Assembly (NCBI RefSeq): GCF_024494695.1
Contig: NZ_JANHDP010000003.1
Coordinates: 372,001-436,000, forward strand
Reading direction: 5' to 3'
DNA: 64,000 bases
Source of the DNA: Natronoarchaeum rubrum
GTDB lineage: Archaea > Halobacteriota > Halobacteria > Halobacteriales > Natronoarchaeaceae
The position numbers and the translations under genes were made by a program. Below the pieces are notes generated by a model, which saw nothing but the letters and a program-made list of their open reading frames with translations, ran no database searches and had not been told where the DNA came from. Below, in pieces: positions 17,916 to 24,352 of this stretch. Positions within the stretch are counted from its first letter, which is position 1. Every line of letters begins with the position of its first letter.

Positions 17916-18935
17916 TCATTCCACTACCGCCACGCCCGCGAGCCGATCGCCCGCCGTCACGGTCGCTTCGCGCCGGAGCGCGTAGAGAACGCCGTCCTGC
18001 CCCGACTGGACCGTCTGGAGCGACTCGTAGGTCGCCGGGTCGTACACCGTTCCGATCGTCGTTCCCTGGGCGATCCTGTCGCCGACCGCGAACTCGCCGG
18101 TGATCCGGAACAGCCCCGACGCCTCGGCGTCGACGCTCCCGAGGTGGTTCCGTGCCCGCCGCGGCGTTCCGTTGTCGACGATCTCGCCCGGGAGCACGTC
18201 CAGCTGCCGAAGCACGTTCAACAGACCGGTGACGCCCGTCTCGATGGCGGATTCGACCAGCTGCTTGTTGTGGGCGAGCTCCGGCGTGATCGCGGTGATC
18301 TCCTCGCGAGCTGCCGCGACGCGGAGCTTTCCGTCGAAGCCGCGATCGCGCCACTCGTCGGGCGCGTCGTCACCGGCCGGTTCCGCGAGCAGCAGGTCGG
18401 TCCCGAACGCGGCGGCGAGCGAGCGCGCGTCGGCGTCCCCCTGAGCGTAGACGACGTGGGGCAGCATGTTCGGGCTGCCGGTGTGCAGGTCGACGATGAC
18501 GTCGGCCTCGCCGGCGTACTCCCAGAGCCGGGCGGCCATTCGCTGGTGAAGCGACCCCTCCGCATTGCCCGGCCAGACGCGGTTCATGTTCGGGTTGACG
18601 CTGTCGAGCGCCGCCGGCGCGGTGTAGGAGACGCGGTCGAACGTCAGCGGATTCGCCACGGGCACCGCGATCACCGTCCCGGCGAGCGAACCGCGGTCGA
18701 GTCGATCGTGGACTCGCCGGAGGACCTCCGAGCCGTTGATCTCCCGGCCGTGCTGGGCCGCCTGCACGTACACCGTCGGCCCGTCCTCGGCGCCGTCGTA
18801 GCGGTGGACGGTCGTCGCGATCTCGACCCCGGAAGGCAGGCGCGCGAGCGTGACGCGCTCGGCGTCGTGACGAGCCCGCGAACGAGGGCTCGATGAGCCT
18901 CGCTCATCGGTGTCGTGCCCGGTCGTCTCCTCCAT
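17916..18935 (-). CDS. Succinylglutamate desuccinylase/aspartoacylase-family zinc hydrolase
   Basis: 339 residues, M14-like AstE/AspA family. The zinc ligands are visible as QHGREINGSEV (His62, Glu65) and a later DLHTGSPN histidine; ANPLTFDRV and NPNMNRVWPG are also family-like. The C-terminal part resembles a lipoyl-like beta domain. The exact substrate is unknown (an N-acyl amino acid is likely). ATG 18935 is preferred over ATG 18956 because an ATTAT box at 18957-18963 would give a leaderless start there. Residues 13-21 carry the in-frame SSSPRSRA element. Confidence 0.85.
   Translation of the reverse strand: MEETTGHDTDERGSSSPRSRARHDAERVTLARLPSGVEIATTVHRYDGAEDGPTVYVQAAQHGREINGSEVLRRVHDRLDRGSLAGTVIAVPVANPLTFDRVSYTAPAALDSVNPNMNRVWPGNAEGSLHQRMAARLWEYAGEADVIVDLHTGSPNMLPHVVYAQGDADARSLAAAFGTDLLLAEPAGDDAPDEWRDRGFDGKLRVAAAREEITAITPELAHNKQLVESAIETGVTGLLNVLRQLDVLPGEIVDNGTPRRARNHLGSVDAEASGLFRITGEFAVGDRIAQGTTIGTVYDPATYESLQTVQSGQDGVLYALRREATVTAGDRLAGVAVVE
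18870..18899 (-). repeat. In-frame dispersed coding repeat, copy C (inside the AspA-like gene)
   Basis: The core at 18870-18891 (minus strand) matches the phaC copy at 19 of 22 bases and is translated in the same frame (S-S-S-P-R-S-R-A). It lies in the N-terminal tail, before the conserved fold. Confidence 0.65.
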
Positions 18936-19028
18936 GTGTGTGTCCTTGGAAGGCACGATAATAGTCCTTCGTCACGAATTGTTTCGCCGTACGGATAGTT
19001 ATATGAGTGTCGATCACGTGCCTCCGCT

Positions 19029-19634
19029 ATGGCCGGACGTGAACCGAAGACGCCCCGTAAGGACGTCGTTCCGGGTACGCTCGACCCCGGATCGAGCGTC
19101 CTCGTCTACGCCGCGGGCGAGGACTCGCCGCCGCGGCTCTGTACGGATCTCGCCACGACTGCGGATCCGACCGGCGACGTACTCGTCGCGGAATTTGCTT
19201 CCGATCCCGCGGACTGTCTGGACCGACTCTCGAACCACCCCGCGACGGGGCGAAAGCGCCTGCTCGCGGTCGGCGATCACGGCGAGCTACGCTCGGCGCG
19301 GAGCGATGTCGACGTCGCCTCGGTCACCGATCCCGCGGACCTGTCCGAGATCGGGATCGAGATCAGCGGCTTTCTGTCCGACGCACCGTCCGAGGGCGGC
19401 GAGACGATCGTCTGCTTTCACTCGCTGACCGAACTCCTGAACCACACGGATCTCGAACGCGCGTTCCGCTTTCTCCACGTGCTCGCGGGTCGTGTCAGCG
19501 CGGCCGACGCCGTCGCGCACTTCCACGTCGATCCCACCGCCCACGAACCGCGAGACCTCAACACGCTCGCGGCGCTGTTCGACGGCGTCGTCGAGCGATT
19601 CGACGGCAAGTGGGTCGTCCGATCGAGTCAGTGA
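19029..19634 (+). CDS. DUF7504-like haloarchaeal protein
   Basis: 201 residues: SSVLVYAAGEDSPPRLCTDL, VLVAEFASDPADCLDRL, ETIVCFHSLTELLNHTDLER, AFRFLHVLAGRVSAADAVAH. The alternating strands resemble a RecA/KaiC core, but no Walker A (GxxGxGKT) is present. I recognise it as the DUF7504 type, with function unknown. A TATA-like AGTTATAT lies about 28 bp before the ATG, so it is probably leaderless. It lies 204 bp upstream of the DUF7503 peptide, on the same strand. Confidence 0.72.
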   Translation: MAGREPKTPRKDVVPGTLDPGSSVLVYAAGEDSPPRLCTDLATTADPTGDVLVAEFASDPADCLDRLSNHPATGRKRLLAVGDHGELRSARSDVDVASVTDPADLSEIGIEISGFLSDAPSEGGETIVCFHSLTELLNHTDLERAFRFLHVLAGRVSAADAVAHFHVDPTAHEPRDLNTLAALFDGVVERFDGKWVVRSSQ

Positions 19635-19740
19635 CGAGCCGCCATTGCAGATAGCACCGTCTTCGGTAGTCGCAACTTTCTGTAGCTAACTCGGAACTAC
19701 GCGTTCTCCGGCGGTTATACGACCGCTAGCGCTGCCAAGA

Positions 19741-19837
19741 ATATGTTTTCTAGAGCACAATACAAAATCCACTTTGTTTAGTGTATCTATATTTTAAATA
19801 TTTTTATATTCTCTCCCCATTTTTGTAGCCATGTACC
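19741..19837. promoter_or_regulatory. Very AT-rich promoter region of the DUF7503 peptide
   Basis: About 95 bp that are mostly A/T, in sharp contrast to the GC-rich surroundings. TTTTTATATT at 19801-19810 is the best TATA box, 28-37 bp before the ATG at 19838. Further A/T blocks (ATATTTTAAATA) lie just upstream and could act as recognition or bending elements. Confidence 0.6.
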
Positions 19838-19975
19838 ATGTCCGATGGCAATAGCACCCAGATGGCGTCGTTCCTCAAAAATCACCCGCGGCTGGCCGGC
19901 GTGCTGTTCGCTGCGCTGGTGGCGCTGACGCAAGTTGGAAGTGCAGCGGCGGCGATCGGAATGACGATCGATTAA
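19838..19975 (+). CDS. 45-aa membrane peptide (DUF7503-like)
   Basis: Translated directly: MSDGNSTQMASFLKNHPRLA, then a hydrophobic segment GVLFAALVALTQVGSAAAAI and a short tail GMTID. I recall the FLKNHPRxxGVLFxxx core from the haloarchaeal DUF7503 family. It has one predicted transmembrane helix ending in an AxAAA stretch that could be a signal-peptidase site, so it is a membrane or secreted peptide. Its last 4 bp overlap the end of the convergent CHAT gene. The strong AT-rich promoter argues that it is expressed. Function unknown. Confidence 0.75.
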   Translation: MSDGNSTQMASFLKNHPRLAGVLFAALVALTQVGSAAAAIGMTID

Positions 19976-22038
19976 AAGTCCAGAGTTTCAGCAGAAAGTT
20001 CGCTGCTCCAGTGTAATTCTTCGGAAATCCTAACAGGGACGTTCTCTAACTGTAGCGTCTGAAAGAGTTCTTCTTCCGAGACAGTCATGGTTCCGATGGC
20101 CCCGGAGTTCAGGTAGAACGTCTTGTTAGACTCGATAATCGGCATAAACATACCGCCCATACCACCAGACGTGGTAGCAAACGCCTCAAACGTGATTTCA
20201 TATTCACCGCCGCTTGATTCGACGTGTGTCAAGATCGGCGTCCCGCTCTCGGCCTGCGCGATCGTGAGCCCGCCGTCGCCGATCACCAGGTACTGGCTGC
20301 CGACGATGCTCTCGCCCTTCGCGACTTCGAGGGCCGCCCGGAGCGGGAACCCGCAGTTCAGCAGGCGTGCGACCGTCGAGCCGATGCGGACGGCGCCGCT
20401 GTTGATCACGTCGCTGAGCGTCGCGATGCCGCCGATCGCGCCGGCCTCGATCAGCTTCGCGCCCTGGTCGTACGACTGGCAGGCGTTGAGCAGAAACGCG
20501 TCGACGCCGACGTCGTCGAGCGTGTCGGCGTCGAGCGTGCCATCCGCGCAGCGGAATCCGGCGTCGTCGATGTGACCGACGTAGTGGAGAAACTCCGCCG
20601 GTTCGGCGAGCACGTCGGCGAGTTCGTCGGTCCGCAGGTCGCGCTCGACGGACACCTCGAACGGGAGGTCCGCGCGGGAGCCGTACACCTCGTCGACGAT
20701 GTCGCGCTCCTTGTCCATGCGGTCGTCGTTGCAGACGACCGTGATCGCGATGTCGCCGGTCGAAGGGTCGCGATCGAAGCGGTTGCGATAGGCTTCCGGC
20801 GTCGCCTTGCTGACGCCGATCGGCGTCTCGTCGCCGACCCACGCCTGCTCGATGGCGTCGTCGGACTCCACTTGCACGTAGGTGTTCTCGCCGCCGCTGG
20901 CGCCGCCGGACGACTCGGCCGCGCCGCGAGTGTACGCTCCCATCCCCGTCTCTTCGACCGACGACGCCGACACCTGCTGTGGCTCGGCGGTCCGGATGAC
21001 CGCGAGGTCGTTGACCAGATACGGCAGCGTCTCGATGCTCTCGGGCGTGGGCGAGACGTGCGTCGTCAGCTTCCACTGGGGTAACAGCTCCTCGACGGCG
21101 TCGTAGGGGACGTCGAGATAGGCTTCGAGTTGCTCGCGCAGCGGCGCCTCGTACAGTTCGGCAAACGAGAGGTCGACCTCGCGTTCCAGGCGCTGGCGCT
21201 CGTGGAGATCGATCGGGTACAGCCCCTCGGTGCGGGTGACACAGTCGAGGAAGAACACCTGCTTGAGCACGCGAACGACTTCGGACTCGAAGCCGCCCGG
21301 CCCGTCGAGATCGTACTCGAACCCGTCGTCGGTGACGATGCGGGGCGCGTCGCCCGGCACCATCTCGGCGCCGAGGTAGTACGCCAGCGTCGCCGCGGGG
21401 TAGATGTAGCGGTACGTCGGCGGCAGTTCGATCGCGACGCCGGTGTCGGCGGGCTCGATTGTCTCGGGAATCGAGAGTTCGTCGCCGAGTTCGATCGCGG
21501 GCGGATGCCCGCGCAGCGTCGGCAGCGAGCGCTCGGGGGTCGTCGTCTTGAGCGACGAACTCAGCGCCGTCACGGTGCGCATGATGTCTTCCGGAGCGTC
21601 GGTCGTCGTCAGCGTCGCCGCGGGCTGTTCGTGCTTCGACCGGCCACCGACGACGACCCGGGTGGGCTCGCCGAACTCGATCGAAGTCCGCTCGGTCTCC
21701 GAGGAGATCGTCACGTCGCTCTCGACCCGGAGGTAGATCCGAAGCTGGACGGACACCTCCATGCTGTAGGTTCCCTCCGGGAGCTCCTCGTGGGAGAAGT
21801 GCTCGGCGCTCGCGACGACGTCGCCCGCCTCGTCCCTGACGATGACGGGCGCCACCGTCGGGAGCGTGATCGACGAGCACTCGATCGCGACGGCGTCGTC
21901 GACCGGGAACCGGAACGCGTCGGGATCGGCCGTCGACGGCACGACGGGCGCGTCCGTCAACAGCGAGTAGCGGACCCGCTCGATCGGATCGATCAGCTCC
22001 AGACCGGGCTCGGATAACGGCTCGAAAGCAACGTTCAC
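19972..22038 (-). CDS. CHAT-domain (caspase-like) protein
   Basis: 688 residues. The N-terminal ~400 residues are a beta-rich region of unknown function (LRIYLRVESDVTISSETER, VAIELPPTYRYIYPAATLAY). The C-terminal part is a CHAT protease-like domain with the expected dyad: His489 in LHYVGHID and Cys520 in FLLNACQSYDQG, followed by GGIATLSDVINSGAVRIGST. CHAT proteins are cysteine peptidases of the caspase/separase clan. There is no signal peptide or membrane helix, so it is cytoplasmic. It is convergent with the 45-aa peptide and overlaps it by 4 bp. Substrate unknown. Confidence 0.85.
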   Translation of the reverse strand: MNVAFEPLSEPGLELIDPIERVRYSLLTDAPVVPSTADPDAFRFPVDDAVAIECSSITLPTVAPVIVRDEAGDVVASAEHFSHEELPEGTYSMEVSVQLRIYLRVESDVTISSETERTSIEFGEPTRVVVGGRSKHEQPAATLTTTDAPEDIMRTVTALSSSLKTTTPERSLPTLRGHPPAIELGDELSIPETIEPADTGVAIELPPTYRYIYPAATLAYYLGAEMVPGDAPRIVTDDGFEYDLDGPGGFESEVVRVLKQVFFLDCVTRTEGLYPIDLHERQRLEREVDLSFAELYEAPLREQLEAYLDVPYDAVEELLPQWKLTTHVSPTPESIETLPYLVNDLAVIRTAEPQQVSASSVEETGMGAYTRGAAESSGGASGGENTYVQVESDDAIEQAWVGDETPIGVSKATPEAYRNRFDRDPSTGDIAITVVCNDDRMDKERDIVDEVYGSRADLPFEVSVERDLRTDELADVLAEPAEFLHYVGHIDDAGFRCADGTLDADTLDDVGVDAFLLNACQSYDQGAKLIEAGAIGGIATLSDVINSGAVRIGSTVARLLNCGFPLRAALEVAKGESIVGSQYLVIGDGGLTIAQAESGTPILTHVESSGGEYEITFEAFATTSGGMGGMFMPIIESNKTFYLNSGAIGTMTVSEEELFQTLQLENVPVRISEELHWSSELSAETLDF

Positions 22039-22122
22039 GTCCCGGACACCCCACTCCGAGAAACGGCGATACCGTCCATTCGAGGTGTAGCTAACGGGCA
22101 GCGTGAGAATAAAGGTACCGAC

Positions 22123-22139
22123 CAGTTGCGCCGCAACTG
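22123..22139. terminator. Hairpin between the histidine kinase and CHAT genes
   Basis: CAGTTGC-GCC-GCAACTG, a perfect 7-bp stem. It lies in the 156-bp gap downstream of the CHAT gene start and beyond the kinase stop. It might be a terminator or operator; no T-tract follows, so the role is uncertain. Confidence 0.3.
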
Positions 22140-22194
22140 CACCGGAACCCCCCGATGCCGTCGACGGGAATTTCGGTCGTCAGCCGGAGCGGCG

Positions 22195-23631
22195 TCAGCG
22201 GGTGGCCTCGACGGGCGGACGGTCGGCCGGACGCTGACCGGCCGGCAGCGACAGGGTTACGGCCGTCCCGGTCGGCTCGCGATCGGCGACGGAAATCTCG
22301 CCGCCCAGACTGGTGACGATCCAGTTGACGATCCAAAGCCCCAGTCCGCTACCGTGTTCCAGCGGCGTCTCGTCGTCGCCCCGGAGCACCGATCGTTCGG
22401 CTTCCGGCAGTCCCGGGCCGCGGTCGCAGACGGTGATCTCGGTCCGATCGCCGTCCTGCGCGACGCGCACGACGACCGGGGCGCCTTCCCGGGCGTACCG
22501 GATCGCGTTCTCGCAGAGCTCCCGGACCGCCGTCTCCAGATGCGCGTCGGCGAGGACCGGGCAGCTCTCGGGCGCCTCGATCCGGATCTCGGGCGTCGAC
22601 GAGTCGTAGCGCAGATCGGTTCGGACGCGATCGACCAGCCGTACCGCGTCGAGAGCGTTCCGATCCGTTCCGTCCCACGTCGTCTGGAGGGAGCCGGCGG
22701 TCTCGCCGAGTTCGACGAGATCGTCGGCCGCGTCTTCGATCGCGCGGGCCGCCGCGACCGCCGTCGAATCGTCGACCCGCTCGGCCAGCATCTCGGCGTT
22801 GCCGAGGATCACGTTCATTCCGTTCCGGATGTTGTGTCGCAGAACGCGATTGAGAACCGTCACCTGCTGTTTTCGGCACTGCTCGTCGGTGACGTCGTCG
22901 TAACAGACGAACGCGTCGGCGTCGTCGCCGGCCACCGGGAGCATCTTGAGCGCCACGTCGCGGCGGCCGGTCGCCGTCCGGCGCGTGACGATCTGCTCGA
23001 CCGCGGTGCCGTTTTCGACCTGCTGGACCAGATCGGCGGCCTCCGCCCGTTCGTCAGGCGAGACGACCCACTCCGAGAGTTGCTCTCCGAGGACGGCGTC
23101 GGCGTCGTAGCCGAACACCTCCTCGAAGGCCGGGTTGACGCCGCGCACGATACGCTCGCCGTCCTCGATAGTCGCCGTGACGACCGGATGAGCGACGCAG
23201 TCGATCCCCACGCGCTCGGTCGCAGACGTCGCGGTCGTAGCGGCGTCCGACCGGGGACTGCCGAGTACGTTCTCGATCCGTCGGCGAACGACAGGCGGCC
23301 GAAGCGGCCGTCGGACGACGTCGTCGATCGTCGACCAGCGCTCGTCCGACAGCCGGTCGTCGTCGACGACCAACAGGACCGACGGATCGGTGCCGTCGAC
23401 GTCCGAAAACGACCCGTCGAGCCGGTCGAGCGCGGATTCGTCGACGATCCAGAGGTCGACGCCGTCGACGCAGCCGGGCGAGCCCAGCAAAACTGAACAC
23501 TCCTCGGGAGCCATCGCGGCGATCCGGTCGGCGTCGTCGATGTCGGCGGCGACAGCGATACGCCCCGGCTCGCTCCGAGTCCCGCCGTCACGCACTGCCG
23601 ATAGTGGCTCTGCCGAAACCTGTTCAGTCAC
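22195..23631 (-). CDS. PAS-domain sensor histidine kinase
   Basis: 478 residues. The N-terminal ~115 residues resemble a degenerate receiver domain (VLLVVDDDRLSDERWSTIDD). A PAS domain follows (IVRGVNPAFEEVFGYDADAV), then a HisKA-like helix with the phospho-acceptor His266 in LNRVLRHNIRNGMNVILGNA. A HATPase domain follows (ELCENAIRYAREGAPVVV, CDRGPGLPEAE, HGSGLGLWIVNWIV). No membrane helices, so it is a cytoplasmic sensor. GTG 23631 is chosen because GGAGG lies 8 bp upstream; an ATG at 23661 is the alternative. The signal and the cognate regulator are unknown. Confidence 0.87.
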   Translation of the reverse strand: MTEQVSAEPLSAVRDGGTRSEPGRIAVAADIDDADRIAAMAPEECSVLLGSPGCVDGVDLWIVDESALDRLDGSFSDVDGTDPSVLLVVDDDRLSDERWSTIDDVVRRPLRPPVVRRRIENVLGSPRSDAATTATSATERVGIDCVAHPVVTATIEDGERIVRGVNPAFEEVFGYDADAVLGEQLSEWVVSPDERAEAADLVQQVENGTAVEQIVTRRTATGRRDVALKMLPVAGDDADAFVCYDDVTDEQCRKQQVTVLNRVLRHNIRNGMNVILGNAEMLAERVDDSTAVAAARAIEDAADDLVELGETAGSLQTTWDGTDRNALDAVRLVDRVRTDLRYDSSTPEIRIEAPESCPVLADAHLETAVRELCENAIRYAREGAPVVVRVAQDGDRTEITVCDRGPGLPEAERSVLRGDDETPLEHGSGLGLWIVNWIVTSLGGEISVADREPTGTAVTLSLPAGQRPADRPPVEATR

Positions 23632-23793
23632 AGTAGATTCCTCCCGCGTCGCGAACCGCACGTGCGGTGCTCTGACACGACCGTTCCGTGGCCGGGTAGA
23701 ACCGTGGCCGCTGCCGAACGGGTTCCTCGATCGCGGCGAACTGCGGCGTCGCCGGCCATGAAGATGTCATGTGGTGATTTCCACTTATAATTA

Positions 23794-23813
23794 CCGATGG
23801 CAATTGTGATCGG
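23794..23813. promoter_or_regulatory. 20-bp dyad, candidate operator
   Basis: CCGATNNCAATTGNNATCGG: the arms and centre are exactly symmetric, with only positions 6-7/14-15 breaking symmetry. It is followed at once by TTTTATC, a TATA-like box pointing towards the regulator at 23898. It lies in the 266-bp divergent gap between a histidine kinase and that regulator. Confidence 0.45.
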
Positions 23814-23897
23814 TTTTATCTTTGCGCATTTCTGGCGGGAGAAAAGGGGAGCTTACTTATCAGAAGCGGAACGTACAGTGTTGCAGGGAGCGACACC

Positions 23898-24266
23898 GTG
23901 AAACTCCGTCAACCAACAGATTTCCTGATTCTCGAAGCGCTGCACGCGTACGGGCGTAACGTCGCGCCGAACCTCGCCCAGATCACCGGAAAGAGTCGGA
24001 AGAACGTCAACAACCGGCTACCGGTACTCGACGACTACGGACTGGTCCGGAAGATCGGGCCGGCCGAGCGGTCGGGACTGTACGAGGTGACCGATAGCGG
24101 GCGGGTCGCGCTCCGCTGTCGGGACGAGTACGACACGACGCCGGACTTCGAGGCGTTGATCGAACGACGCCTCGAAACCCAGAGCGGAGCCCAGGCGGGC
24201 GAGGCGCTGGTCCGCGGCGGCGACGATGTCGACGACGCCGACGCAGCAGACGAGAACTCCGAGTGA
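23898..24266 (+). CDS. Winged-helix regulator, PhiH1-repressor-like
   Basis: 122 residues. The N-terminal ~75 residues are a winged helix: LRQPTDFLILEALHAYGRNV, APNLAQITGKSRKNVNNRLP, VLDDYGLVRKIGPAERSGLY, EVTDSGRVAL. I know this from haloarchaeal proteins annotated as phage PhiH1 repressor-like. The tail is acidic. The GTG start agrees with the first conserved residues. The 20-bp dyad at 23794-23813 upstream is a possible autoregulatory site. Confidence 0.78.
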   Translation: MKLRQPTDFLILEALHAYGRNVAPNLAQITGKSRKNVNNRLPVLDDYGLVRKIGPAERSGLYEVTDSGRVALRCRDEYDTTPDFEALIERRLETQSGAQAGEALVRGGDDVDDADAADENSE

Positions 24267-24352
24267 ACCCCTCGAAGACGGGGTCGTAGCACGCCGCACC
24301 CCGAGGATCGGGGACCAAACGCACTTAGGTGGCTGGTCCCGAGTGATCCCTG

